A stretch of DNA of 64,000 nucleotides from Streptococcus suis (GTDB lineage: Bacteria; Bacillota; Bacilli; Lactobacillales; Streptococcaceae). Location of the stretch: NCBI RefSeq assembly GCF_002960625.1, contig NZ_POJH01000016.1:1-64000 (forward strand), given 5' to 3'. A program made the translations under genes and the position numbers. The notes beneath the pieces were generated by a model. That model made no database searches. It saw only the letters and a program-made list of their open reading frames with translations, and had not been told where the DNA came from. Shown here in pieces: positions 50,300-58,768 of the stretch; within the stretch, counting starts at the first letter, position 1; the number at the start of each line of letters is the position of its first letter.

Positions 50300-52240
50300 C
50301 TAAATTACAGCAAACTCTTTTTCTGCAATCTGTACTGCTTCAAGTATATCCTCTTCTGCTAAAACCGTGCGTTTTGAGATAACTCTTTCAACCTCTCGTT
50401 CAATTATTGACTCTCTAGTAAACATCCTATTTTTAACAGATTGCTTTTTCTGGAACATGTCTTTAAGTCGTTCCCCTAATTTCTTATCGAAGATATTATT
50501 TTGAATTTCTTTAAATTCTTCTTCTGAAAGCGCCATAGCCATAACAATATCAATAAATTCTTCTTTTAGAATTGCAAACATCTCAATTCTGTCATCTTCT
50601 ATAAAGTTGTCTAAAACAACCTTAGAACCAACAGCAGCCAATGTTCCACCAGCTACTGCACCTACAAATGACCCAACTGGACCTAAAAATGCTCCAGCAA
50701 CTGCACCACCTGCAACTCCACCTAGTAAGCCTGTTCCTGCTACTAAGCTATTCTTTAATAACTGTTGGCTAGATATTCTACCTTGCAGTAGATCAAATAC
50801 GTCCGGACCTACAGTAATTCCGAATGAAATAACTCCTGCTGCTTGTCTAGCAACAGTATTGGCTGCGACATTCTTAACTGTTTGATCAGCGATTTTTTTA
50901 GTAAGAATTTTTCCAATTTGTTGAGAAGCTGTGTATATAGCTGCTCCCAACAATATCGTTTTTACTCCAGAATAGATTGCTGATTTTGCAGCTTCTTCAG
51001 TATCTTTTCCAGCCCATTTTTCCATTGCAAAAACAAGGACAAAGCTTATTCCTGCAGCTGGAATAGATTGAATAGCTCCATCAATGGCATCATATTTTAA
51101 TGAAACAATATTTCCGCCCTTGGCAACCAGTTTTGCCTCATTATAAGTAACATTCCCTTTTCTAATAATCAGATAGGCATCATCAGGCTCACTATGACCC
51201 GGAACTTTTCCAGCTTTTATTTTTTTCTTCATGAGTTGAATTGATTCATTATACTGGTCCTTAGGAACTTCTAACTGCATCCCCTTATAACGGTATTCTC
51301 CTCCATTAGCCTTATCAAATGCTGCATTTATCGTTCCACTAGCTTTTGCATAGTATTTTGTTTGAATTTTTTGATTTCCAACAATTCTATCTGCCCCATT
51401 TTTAACATTATCTCTCCCTACTTGCTCTACTTTTTGGAAAGGATACTTTATCTTGTCTATTACATTATTAGCATATTCAGCTGCATGCCCATGTCCTTGA
51501 GGAGCTTTTGCGATAGCATTAAATTGAATATCTTTCAAATGAGAACCTAGCATCATATTTAAACCTATAATTGATCCTATTTTAGCTCCATTTTGAAAAT
51601 TCTCTGTATGAAAATCATTTTTTTGCAAACGATCAATAACTTTTTCTAAATAGTTTTCATGTAAATCTGCCGTATAACCTGTTTTAATAATTGAGTTTAA
51701 ATTTGCGACTATATTTTTTTGTTGAGCATCATCAAATTGAAAATATAGTCTTTCAATCTTATTAGGATAAAAAAGTAGAATTTTTTTACCCTTACAAGTA
51801 ATCTTCCATAAACCTTTTAAAGGGAAAAACTTTTTGCTAATTTTATACTTAGCATCAGCATCATTATTGCTATTTTCGATTTGTTCTCTAAAATAAAATC
51901 CATCCTGAGTTAACAACAAACCATATTCCAAAAACTCCTCGTCAATTTTGCTCCTAATAGGACTATAGCCAAAAATCTCCAAATTCTCTACGTCATTAAC
52001 TGTACAAACAAAATCTTTGCTCCCCAATATAAACCATCTAGCCCGACCATAGGGAATCTGCGTACTAGAATATTCAAAAGACTCGGCTAATTTGCATAAA
52101 TAATCACGAATAATATCTTCATCGTATTCATGTATTTGACGACTCGATTTTAACCATATTTGAAACAAAGCTACATAAATTAATAATAACAATAAAAGAA
52201 TAACAAATATTGCAACCAAGATAATGATAGCTACATTCAT
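50300..52240 (-). CDS. unrecognised large membrane protein, inserted in the rsfS-tmcAL operon
   Basis: 646 residues from the ATG at 52240, 8 bases after AGGTGG (this overlaps the stop of the methyltransferase gene, so coupling is likely). One N-terminal hydrophobic helix (about 3-26), then a beta-rich domain (about 40-165). A central conserved-looking block has GHGHAAEYANNVIDKI, NGADRIVGNQKIQTKYY, LEVPKDQYNESI and KGNVTYNEAKLVAKGG (about 240-380). Two hydrophobic stretches follow, then a glycine-zipper segment GLLGGVAGGAVAGAFLGPVG (about 525-545) and IEDD. AT-rich compared with its neighbours. From memory, the central block resembles scattered uncharacterised proteins of gut bacteria; I cannot name a function. 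Pore-forming or membrane-remodelling activity would be a guess. Confidence 0.75.
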   Translation of the reverse strand: MNVAIIILVAIFVILLLLLLIYVALFQIWLKSSRQIHEYDEDIIRDYLCKLAESFEYSSTQIPYGRARWFILGSKDFVCTVNDVENLEIFGYSPIRSKIDEEFLEYGLLLTQDGFYFREQIENSNNDADAKYKISKKFFPLKGLWKITCKGKKILLFYPNKIERLYFQFDDAQQKNIVANLNSIIKTGYTADLHENYLEKVIDRLQKNDFHTENFQNGAKIGSIIGLNMMLGSHLKDIQFNAIAKAPQGHGHAAEYANNVIDKIKYPFQKVEQVGRDNVKNGADRIVGNQKIQTKYYAKASGTINAAFDKANGGEYRYKGMQLEVPKDQYNESIQLMKKKIKAGKVPGHSEPDDAYLIIRKGNVTYNEAKLVAKGGNIVSLKYDAIDGAIQSIPAAGISFVLVFAMEKWAGKDTEEAAKSAIYSGVKTILLGAAIYTASQQIGKILTKKIADQTVKNVAANTVARQAAGVISFGITVGPDVFDLLQGRISSQQLLKNSLVAGTGLLGGVAGGAVAGAFLGPVGSFVGAVAGGTLAAVGSKVVLDNFIEDDRIEMFAILKEEFIDIVMAMALSEEEFKEIQNNIFDKKLGERLKDMFQKKQSVKNRMFTRESIIEREVERVISKRTVLAEEDILEAVQIAEKEFAVI

Positions 52241-52252
52241 ATCCAATACCAC

Positions 52253-52999
52253 CTATTTCTTCTTACACTTGAAAAACCACCGCTGGCTGGTTTCTGTCGG
52301 CACTTGATTTTCAAAGTCCGCAAAGACTTCCACAGATGTAAAACCAGCTTGTTTCAAACATTCCACATAGGTTTCAATCGGATAGGTCCGCTCTTCATGA
52401 ACTTCATCCCGACGGATAAACCGCTCCTCTTGACTGTCCTCATCTTTGACAAAGAAGGTCAATTCGTGAACAATGGAATACTCATGCTCACCCTCATAGG
52501 TATCCCAGACAAAGGCAAAATCCTCGTAGTTTTCATGGTAGCTATAGCCTGCAAAGACTTCCTCCATTTGATAGATGGAGTGAACGTCAAAAAGGAAAAT
52601 ACCACCTGGATTGAGAACAGAGTGAACTCCTTCAAAGACCCGCAAAACGGCTTCTTGGTCTGCCATATAGCACAGACTGTCCGAGTAACAGGTCACCGCA
52701 TCGAAATCTCCAATACCTTCCAGAGCCATCATATCTGCTTGGGCCAGTTCCATCATGACACCAGCAGCTTCTGCTTTTTTCTGGGCTAATTCCAACATTT
52801 CATAGGACAGGTCAAGCCCTGTCACTTCATACCCCTTTTGAGCAAAACGCACAGCCTGAATCCCTGTCCCACAGGCTAATTCTAAGATGGTTTTGGTGTC
52901 TTGTGGCAAGTTCCGCAAGCTAAAATCTGTCCATTTATCATACAAGCTGTCATCCATGATTTCATCATAAACCGCCGCAAAGGTTTCATAAGTTGCCAT
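52253..52999 (-). CDS. class I SAM-dependent methyltransferase
   Basis: 248 residues. Motif I ILELACGTGIQAVRFA (about 38-53), then VTGLDLSYEML and a DAVTCYSDSLCYM-type motif IV region. Small-molecule or protein target unknown; the gene is a standard member of the streptococcal rsfS operon. Lies after rsfS with a small terminator-like hairpin between, and its stop codon is part of the ribosome binding site of the next gene. Confidence 0.88.
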   Translation of the reverse strand: MATYETFAAVYDEIMDDSLYDKWTDFSLRNLPQDTKTILELACGTGIQAVRFAQKGYEVTGLDLSYEMLELAQKKAEAAGVMMELAQADMMALEGIGDFDAVTCYSDSLCYMADQEAVLRVFEGVHSVLNPGGIFLFDVHSIYQMEEVFAGYSYHENYEDFAFVWDTYEGEHEYSIVHELTFFVKDEDSQEERFIRRDEVHEERTYPIETYVECLKQAGFTSVEVFADFENQVPTETSQRWFFKCKKK

Positions 53000-53020
53000 A
53001 TTTTCCCATTTTTCCTTTCA

Positions 53021-53045
53021 TAAAAAGCAGCCAATCGACTGCTTC
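53021..53045 (-). terminator. terminator-like hairpin inside the operon, rsfS/methyltransferase
   Basis: Minus-strand AAGCAG/CTGCTT stem with 8-base loop, then TTTTTA. Probably partial, reducing expression of the distal genes. Confidence 0.5.
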
Positions 53046-53048
53046 TAT

Positions 53049-53408
53049 CTATTTCTCGTCTAAAAAGTCTGCGACTTCCAAGAAGCTGCCTTCGTGCCAT
53101 AATTTTTCAAGGTTGTAGAGGTCACGCATTTCTTCTGAGAAGATATGAACGACTACGCCTCCAAGGTCCAATAGGACCCAGCCACCGTTACTATCGCCTT
53201 CTACACGGCTACCCTTGATTCCAACTTCCGCTACCTTTTCACGGATGTTTTCCGCAATAGCCTCCAACTGGCGACTGTTCATGGAGCTGGCAATCACAAA
53301 GTAGTCTGTCAGGCTGGTCACGCCTTGAACATCAATTACAACAAGGTCCTCAGCTCGCTTGTCATCAGCAGCCTGGACTACAACTTTTACTAAATCTAGT
53401 TCTTTCAT
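53049..53408 (-). CDS. rsfS: ribosome silencing factor RsfS
   Basis: 119 residues. Whole length is the RsfS/Iojap domain: [47 protein letters not shown]. Binds L14 on the 50S subunit and blocks joining in poor nutrition. Starts 2 bp before the isochorismatase-like gene stop, in one operon. Confidence 0.95.
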   Translation of the reverse strand: MKELDLVKVVVQAADDKRAEDLVVIDVQGVTSLTDYFVIASSMNSRQLEAIAENIREKVAEVGIKGSRVEGDSNGGWVLLDLGGVVVHIFSEEMRDLYNLEKLWHEGSFLEVADFLDEK

Positions 53409-53409
53409 T

Positions 53410-53919
53410 TTATCCTCTTAAAATATTTTCTAATGTATCTACCTGGGCAAAATTCCATGACCAGATGTTTTGGTAGTGGTCAATCAAGTCTTTGGCATCC
53501 ATTTTTCCTGTATAACCTGTCGTTGTTCCATCCTGGATCACAGCTGCCTTGTAGCCTAGTTCAAAGGCTACTTTAATCGTCGTATCAATGCAAAAATTGG
53601 TCGCCATGCCCATGATGATGAGCTGCTCAATTCCCTTTTTCTGCAAATAAGCATGAAGCCCCGTTTCCTTGAAGGCACTGTTAAAGGTCTTATCGAAAAT
53701 CTTCTCACTAGCTAAGGGTGCAACAATTGAGTGAATCTCCCAGTCAGCAGTCCCCTTGACCAATTCCTGATCATGATGGCGGACATGGATGACTTCTAGC
53801 CCCGCTTGACGGGCTTGTGCAAGGCTATCTTGCCAGAGGGCTAATCGCTCTTCAATGGCATAAGGTTTTTCCTCCACTAGAAGGTTCTGAATGTCAATGA
53901 CTAACAATGCAGATTTCAT
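53410..53919 (-). CDS. isochorismatase-family cysteine hydrolase
   Basis: 169 residues. Catalytic triad visible: Asp in VIDIQN, Lys in FDKTFNSAF, Cys in [12 protein letters not shown]. Family members hydrolyse nicotinamide or other small amides; no isochorismate pathway is expected here. Place next to nadD and yqeK suggests an NAD-linked job such as nicotinamidase-like, but this is inference. Its ATG overlaps the GNAT gene stop. Confidence 0.85.
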   Translation of the reverse strand: MKSALLVIDIQNLLVEEKPYAIEERLALWQDSLAQARQAGLEVIHVRHHDQELVKGTADWEIHSIVAPLASEKIFDKTFNSAFKETGLHAYLQKKGIEQLIIMGMATNFCIDTTIKVAFELGYKAAVIQDGTTTGYTGKMDAKDLIDHYQNIWSWNFAQVDTLENILRG

Positions 53920-54371
53920 AGCTTAACACCAGGCGTTTCCAAACGGAAGACCAATTCCCTTTCTTCTTCAACATCTAAGACAAAATCATTTTTCTCCAAG
54001 AGATGAGCCATCTTCTGATTGCCCTTAACGTATGCTGCAATCAAATGATTGCAGACAGGATGTGATTGAGCCATTGCTATTACGACCTCCAAAGCAGCCT
54101 GGCCATAGCCTTTCCCCTGAAATTCTTGACCAATCATAAACCGCCAGAGCATATACTGCTGGATGTCCTCATCAATATCAATCAAGGCAAAACCAACCAC
54201 CTGTTCATCCGCCCAGATGGCATAGGGGAAGACATCCCCGTTTTCTCTGTAAAGCCAAGCGTCAGCGAGTGAACGCACGTTTGGAGCCACGAAGACCTTA
54301 TCTGCCTCGGCTACTGTCAAGTCCAAGACTGCTTGATAGGAGCTTTCATCCACAGGTTTTAATACAATCAT
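53916..54371 (-). CDS. GNAT-family N-acetyltransferase
   Basis: 151 residues from MIVLKPVDES; the ATG at 54371 has GAAGGAG six bases before it. The acetyl-CoA motif A is IGQEFQGKGYGQAALEVVI, and the C-terminal part ends NDFVLDVEEERELVFRLE. Similar to spermidine or amino-group acetyltransferases. Substrate not readable. It lies 3 bp after yqeK in the operon. Confidence 0.85.
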   Translation of the reverse strand: MIVLKPVDESSYQAVLDLTVAEADKVFVAPNVRSLADAWLYRENGDVFPYAIWADEQVVGFALIDIDEDIQQYMLWRFMIGQEFQGKGYGQAALEVVIAMAQSHPVCNHLIAAYVKGNQKMAHLLEKNDFVLDVEEERELVFRLETPGVKL

Positions 54372-54373
54372 CC

Positions 54374-54961
54374 CTACTCCTTCAACCAAACAACATAGCC
54401 ATTATAGGTTTCCAAGGTTTGTGGATAAATGGGAATTCCCTTCTTGGCTAAGTAAGAAATGGTTTGGGCAGTTTCATAGGCTACTGCCTTGTCCAAGGAC
54501 TCTTTTGCGATACGACGCGCCTCGTCCACCCCAGGAAAATCCCGATTAGGTTCGATGTAGTCCGCCACATAGAGAACCTTGTCCAGCAAGGTCATCTGCC
54601 CCGCACCAATGGTGTGTCGTTGAATGGCTTGGAAAATTTCCTCATCTTCCAAACCAAAATCTTCTGCGATTTTATAGGCGCCAACCACACCGTGCCAGAT
54701 GTTATTATCCCAGTTGAGCAGGTCCTTGTCCAAATCATACTTGGCAATCAAGTCCAAAAAAACTTGGTCTTCCACTTCCTTAGCATAGTCATGCAAGAGT
54801 GCTGCTAGACTGGCTTTTTTCGAATCACAGCCGTATCGATCTGCCAAGGCAAGCGCCGCTTCTTCCACACCCAAGACATGTTGGAAGCGCGCTGGCTTCA
54901 TGGCTACACGGATTTTTTCCAAAAGAGCCTGACGGTCAAAGGTCAAATCTGCTGCAATCAT
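54374..54961 (-). CDS. yqeK: YqeK, HD-domain diadenosine tetraphosphate hydrolase
   Basis: 195 residues. HD-domain metal ligands: H in [16 protein letters not shown] in [10 protein letters not shown] in [15 protein letters not shown] and D in [12 protein letters not shown]. YqeK cleaves Ap4A symmetrically into two ADP, limiting this stress nucleotide. Overlaps nadD by 4 bp. Confidence 0.93.
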   Translation of the reverse strand: MIAADLTFDRQALLEKIRVAMKPARFQHVLGVEEAALALADRYGCDSKKASLAALLHDYAKEVEDQVFLDLIAKYDLDKDLLNWDNNIWHGVVGAYKIAEDFGLEDEEIFQAIQRHTIGAGQMTLLDKVLYVADYIEPNRDFPGVDEARRIAKESLDKAVAYETAQTISYLAKKGIPIYPQTLETYNGYVVWLKE

Positions 54962-55590
54962 TGGTAAAGTCCTTTTTCTTCAATGTAGTCTAGAACTTCA
55001 TGAGGCACCATAAAATTCGGCACTCGTCCTTGCTTGATAAAACTACGCACCATGCTGGAGGAAATGTCCATCAAGGGCACATCTACCCAGATAACAGGAT
55101 AGGACGTCCCTGCTTTGTAACGAGGTCGCTGGACACCAACAAACTGCACCAACTGGACCAATTCATCAATCCTATGCCATTTTGGAAGGTAGTCTACCAT
55201 ATCCGCACCGATGATAAAATAATAATCCGTATCAGGATTTTTTTCCTTCAGCAATTTCATGGTGTCATAGGTATAGCTGACACCTCGGCGTTCCAGTTCA
55301 ATGGTTTCAATCCCCAAGCCGTCAATACCTGCAATAGCCATCTTGAGCATGGAATAGCGATGGTATTCGTCAATGGTTTCTTTTGTATCCACATGGGGTG
55401 GAAGGAATTCTGGCATGAGCAGGACTTGATCCAGCTTCAACTGTTGACGGACCTGGTCTGCCACAATCAAATGAGCATTGTGGACAGGATTGAAATTCCC
55501 TCCCAAAATCCCCACTTGTTTGCGATTGGTTTCTTTCTTTTCAACCTCTAATTCAACCTTGGTAAAGGGTGTTAAGAGTTCAATAGCCAT
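54958..55590 (-). CDS. nadD: nicotinate-nucleotide adenylyltransferase
   Basis: 210 residues. [16 protein letters not shown] (HxGH-type, residues 30-45), and the C-terminal [13 protein letters not shown] signature. Makes nicotinic acid adenine dinucleotide in NAD synthesis. A 25-residue N-terminal extension is rich in Glu/Lys as in other streptococci. 12 bp after yhbY. Confidence 0.95.
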   Translation of the reverse strand: MAIELLTPFTKVELEVEKKETNRKQVGILGGNFNPVHNAHLIVADQVRQQLKLDQVLLMPEFLPPHVDTKETIDEYHRYSMLKMAIAGIDGLGIETIELERRGVSYTYDTMKLLKEKNPDTDYYFIIGADMVDYLPKWHRIDELVQLVQFVGVQRPRYKAGTSYPVIWVDVPLMDISSSMVRSFIKQGRVPNFMVPHEVLDYIEEKGLYQ

Positions 55591-55602
55591 AGGCTCTCCT
55601 TC

Positions 55603-55914
55603 TTAGATTTCTTTGACCTGTTTGGAAATTTTACGGTTCTCTTTCTTGCTAGATTGTTTGAATAAAATCAAGATGCGACCGATTTTTTGGACCGTATCCA
55701 CACCGATTTCTTCTTCCAAGATTTCTGCTACTTCGTGAATGTTTTCATCCGTATTTTGTAGCAAGGTCACCTTGATCAATTCACGCGCGTCCAGCGCCTG
55801 ACGAACACTGGTTTTAATCTGGTCATTTAGACCATTTTTCCCAATCTGAATGATGGGTTTGAGACTGTGTGCCTGACTGTTCAAAAAGGCACGTTGTTTT
55901 GAAGTTAATGACAT
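55603..55914 (-). CDS. yhbY: YhbY-type CRM-domain RNA-binding protein
   Basis: 103 residues. CRM domain LTSKQRAFLNSQAHSLKPII, then IQIGKNGLNDQI (GxxG loop GKNG) over residues 2-90 and a basic tail. Binds pre-50S ribosomal particles. Sits between yqeH and nadD, the order yqeG-yqeH-(aroE)-yhbY-nadD-yqeK that is common in Firmicutes, here lacking aroE. Confidence 0.93.
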   Translation of the reverse strand: MSLTSKQRAFLNSQAHSLKPIIQIGKNGLNDQIKTSVRQALDARELIKVTLLQNTDENIHEVAEILEEEIGVDTVQKIGRILILFKQSSKKENRKISKQVKEI

Positions 55915-55969
55915 CTATTTTTCCTATGTTTCTATATTTATTAGCTAACAATGTAACCAGTAAACCCAT

Positions 55970-57076
55970 CTAAATAATGGCCTTGCGGATCACCACATCC
56001 ACACCCTTAGGTGCCCAGGCAGCAATCTTGGCTTTTTCATTGACACGAATCCAACCAAGTCCTGAGAAGACCACATCCGTCTTCTCATTGATGGTAAATT
56101 CATGGCGGACCAATTCAGGAAATTCTTTCAATTCCTTGCTGGTTGGCGGCACTAAAAGTGAGCCCGCATGTTTCTGATAAAACTCGCTAGCTCCCTGCAG
56201 TTTGGTGCGGTGGAGTTGGAGCTCATTGTCAAAGAAGGCCGTAAAGCCTTGGCGTTCACCAGCCACAAAGTCAAATCGTCCCAGACCAGCCAAGAACAAG
56301 GTTTGTTCTGGATTGAGCTGGTAGGTCTTTGGCTTGATTTCCTTACGAGGGCTGATATACTTGAGATTTTTAGCCGTCAAATAATGGGCCATCTGGTGGC
56401 GATGGATAATTCCTGGCGTATCATAGATGTAGGAACCATCATCCAGAGGAATTTCAATCTTATCCAGCGTCGTTCCAGGGAAACGTGAAGTCGTAATGAC
56501 ATCCTTGTCCCCTGTGATTTCTTGAATAATAGCGTTAATCAAGGTTGACTTGCCGACGTTGGTCACGCCGACCACATAAACATCCCGTCCCTTGCGGTGC
56601 TGTTCAATCTTTTCAATTAAGTCCTTGATGGCCTGCTTGTTTTGGGCCGAAGTCAAGACCACATCAACTGGTCGCATGCCGATTTCATGTGCCCTCTCGG
56701 TCAACCACTGAGTGACCTTGCCTGTCTTGACAGACTTGGGTAAAATATCCTGCTTGTTGCCGACCAAAAGCACATCATTTCCAGAAATAAAGCGTGGCAA
56801 TCCTGGAATGACAGACCCATTGAAATCAAAAATATCAATGACATTGACCACCAAGGCATCACTTTCTCCTACGCTATGTAGGAGTTTCAGGAAATCGTCA
56901 TCTGAAATATTGACATCTGAAATTTCATTGTAATGGCGCAAACGGAAACAACGTTGGCAGTAGAGTTGCCCGGTTTCCAAGCCTTTTTCTAGGGCTGATT
57001 GAGGTGTAAATCCAGCGGCAGCCTTGTCTAGCGTCTGAATTTGGGCACCACAGCCGATACAAAATAATTCTTCCAC
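55970..57076 (-). CDS. yqeH: YqeH, ribosome biogenesis GTPase
   Basis: 368 residues. N-terminal treble-clef zinc finger (CIGC, then CQRC), circularly permuted GTPase: G4 GNKQD, G5 SAQN, then G1 GVTNVGKSTLIN, G2 and DTPGI. C-terminal domain with WAPKGVDVVIR. Needed for 30S assembly. Directly after yqeG without a gap. Confidence 0.95.
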   Translation of the reverse strand: MEELFCIGCGAQIQTLDKAAAGFTPQSALEKGLETGQLYCQRCFRLRHYNEISDVNISDDDFLKLLHSVGESDALVVNVIDIFDFNGSVIPGLPRFISGNDVLLVGNKQDILPKSVKTGKVTQWLTERAHEIGMRPVDVVLTSAQNKQAIKDLIEKIEQHRKGRDVYVVGVTNVGKSTLINAIIQEITGDKDVITTSRFPGTTLDKIEIPLDDGSYIYDTPGIIHRHQMAHYLTAKNLKYISPRKEIKPKTYQLNPEQTLFLAGLGRFDFVAGERQGFTAFFDNELQLHRTKLQGASEFYQKHAGSLLVPPTSKELKEFPELVRHEFTINEKTDVVFSGLGWIRVNEKAKIAAWAPKGVDVVIRKAII

Positions 57077-57604
57077 TTACATCTCCCTCTTGTAATCTAT
57101 CGCTCCATATTTAGCGATGATTTTTTTCATGGTCCGCCGCTCACGCCAACGGTTAATCTGCGTATTGATAGAGTCCGTCTGAATCAAGGGTTTGACCAGT
57201 ACAGACTTGAGACCAGCTCGCTTAGCAGCCCGAATGTCTGTCATCAACTGATCCCCAATCATAACGACCTCATGTGGCTGAACATCAAAGCGTTTTAAGG
57301 CGCGGTTAATCCCAAAGGTGAAAGGCTTGAGCGCAAAGGCTTCAAATTCAATCCCAAAAGGTGCAACTGCTCGCTTGACCCGCTCGTATTTGTTGTTGGA
57401 AACCACCACAACGGGAATGCCTGCGGCCTGTAAATCCTGTAACCACTGGCGCATCTCTGGCGTACCATCGGGATTGTTCCAAGCAATCAAGGTATTGTCC
57501 AAATCGACAAAGACCACCTTGATACCCTGTTTTTTCAAACTGTCAACTGTCACATCATAGGCCTTTTCTAAGGCAAAATCTGGCATATAATTTTCTAACG
57601 TCAC
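57077..57604 (-). CDS. yqeG: YqeG, HAD-IIIA phosphatase
   Basis: 175 residues from the GTG at 57604 (TLENYMPDF); TTGGAG 8-13 bases before is its ribosome binding site, although the same TTG is an in-frame start. HAD motif I FVDLDNTLIAW, motif II VVSNN, motif IV GDQLMTDI. The substrate is unknown; B. subtilis YqeG is in the same operon. First gene of the yqeG-yqeH-yhbY-nadD operon; extended -10 TGG-TATAAT at 57633-57638. Confidence 0.9.
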   Translation of the reverse strand: MTLENYMPDFALEKAYDVTVDSLKKQGIKVVFVDLDNTLIAWNNPDGTPEMRQWLQDLQAAGIPVVVVSNNKYERVKRAVAPFGIEFEAFALKPFTFGINRALKRFDVQPHEVVMIGDQLMTDIRAAKRAGLKSVLVKPLIQTDSINTQINRWRERRTMKKIIAKYGAIDYKREM

Positions 57605-57675
57605 GGACTTCTCCAAAGAATTTTATCAGATAATTATACCATTTTTCTAGGAAAAAGGCGAATAGATAGCCAAAA

Positions 57676-57700
57676 GGAAAACACCCGGTGGACCCGAGTG
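57676..57700 (-). terminator. terminator after the unknown gene at 57715
   Basis: Minus-strand CACTCGG/CCGGGTG stem with one mismatch and TTTTCC after it. Confidence 0.6.
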
Positions 57701-57714
57701 CCTATTCTACGAAC

Positions 57715-58392
57715 CTATTTGCTTTCTAAAATCCAACCCTTAGGAATGAAAATCATATGGGTCAACAACCAATCAATATCCAGCGAGTATTTTGAAAAGG
57801 CAAATCCAATTTCCTCAACACCAGAATCATCCTCATCCATGCCTAAAATCGTCGTCGCATGCCCATAGTCTGCATGACTGTCATCAAAGAGGCGCCAAGT
57901 TAGAGCCTTGTAAACCAATTTTTTGGCATCATAGAGCGTATAAGCCTCTCGATATTCTGAAAAGGCTAGACAGTCCTTGCCTTTTGGCTCGACACCCTTA
58001 ATTTGAGCAATAGCAATCAAGCTATCATAGTTGTGATAACGGAGGGAGCTACTCAAGGATTGAGCCAAACTAACCGCATAATCCAAGGCCAAATCACTGA
58101 CCTCCACAGCTACAGTTCCCAACTGTTCCCGCAGTGGATTAAGCAAATTCGCAGCAAAGCGAGCTAACTCTTCACGGATCTCTTGAGGCAAATTCTCTAT
58201 ATCTTCCAGAATAACCTTCCTATCCTGCTCAGAACCCTTATAGACATTGGTTTCAAGCCCCTGCTCACCCAGTTTTTCCAGTTCCGAATCAAAACCTGTT
58301 TTCCCAGCTTGAACATATTGAGCGAGAGTTTCATAGTAGCCTTCTGGCAAGATGATACGATCTAGGTTGTCAGCTCTTTCAATGATTGTCAT
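57715..58392 (-). CDS. unrecognised cytoplasmic protein, last chromosomal gene before the mobile region
   Basis: 225 residues from MTIIERADNLDRI at 58392; 23 upstream codons contain the promoter. No signal peptide, no membrane helix; acidic and helical, with LPQEIREELARFAANLLNPL and a C-terminal TTILGMDEDDSGVEE. I do not recognise the family. Single-gene unit with own promoter and terminator. Confidence 0.7.
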   Translation of the reverse strand: MTIIERADNLDRIILPEGYYETLAQYVQAGKTGFDSELEKLGEQGLETNVYKGSEQDRKVILEDIENLPQEIREELARFAANLLNPLREQLGTVAVEVSDLALDYAVSLAQSLSSSLRYHNYDSLIAIAQIKGVEPKGKDCLAFSEYREAYTLYDAKKLVYKALTWRLFDDSHADYGHATTILGMDEDDSGVEEIGFAFSKYSLDIDWLLTHMIFIPKGWILESK

Positions 58393-58423
58393 GGTTTTCT
58401 TCCCCCCTATGTTTGATATTCTT

Positions 58424-58452
58424 ATTGTAACAAGATAAGGGGAAATTGTAAA
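58424..58452 (-). promoter_or_regulatory. promoter of the gene at 57715
   Basis: Minus strand TTTACA (58447-58452), 17-bp spacer, TACAAT (58424-58429). Confidence 0.6.
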
Positions 58453-58517
58453 CCTTTTCAACTTTTGTGAATGTGTCTGTTTTTAGGAGAAACTGAAAAA
58501 GCATCAAGAGAACGAAA

Positions 58518-58555
58518 ATTAAGACCGAAACACTTGGACTTTTTTCTTGTTTCAG
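58518..58555. repeat. inverted repeat in the junction region
   Basis: AAGACCGAAACA and TGTTTCAGTCTT pair over 12 bp with one mismatch around a 13-base loop. May be a terminator or the edge of a repeated intergenic element. Confidence 0.45.
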
Positions 58556-58557
58556 TC

Positions 58558-58586
58558 TTGAATTATTGCTCTGTTGATGTTACAAT
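58558..58586 (+). promoter_or_regulatory. promoter of the candidate small RNA
   Basis: TTGAAT (58558-58563), 17-bp spacer, TACAAT (58581-58586). Confidence 0.5.
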
Positions 58587-58592
58587 ATATCT

Positions 58593-58662
58593 AAACTGAT
58601 TGAACAAGTGCCCTTTGTTTAATCGGTAAGGCGGAAGGTGTTGTCGCACCTTCCGTCTTTTC
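58593..58662 (+). ncRNA. candidate small RNA with two hairpins
   Basis: About 70 nt. Starts 7 nt after a good promoter. First hairpin: CTGATTGAACA and TGTTTAATCGG (58596-58606/58616-58626), 11 pairs, 9-base loop AGTGCCCTT. Second: CGGAAGGTG/CACCTTCCG, 6-base loop, then CTTTTC, an intrinsic terminator (58629-58661). No reading frame of note. Its target is unknown. Confidence 0.45.
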
Positions 58663-58768
58663 TTCGTGTTTTTCTATGAATCATATTATATCACAATCGT
58701 ATCAAAATGCAAGCATTTTCTATGGAAATATTATCAAAAACCTTGACATCTCAAGTTTTTTTTGATAT

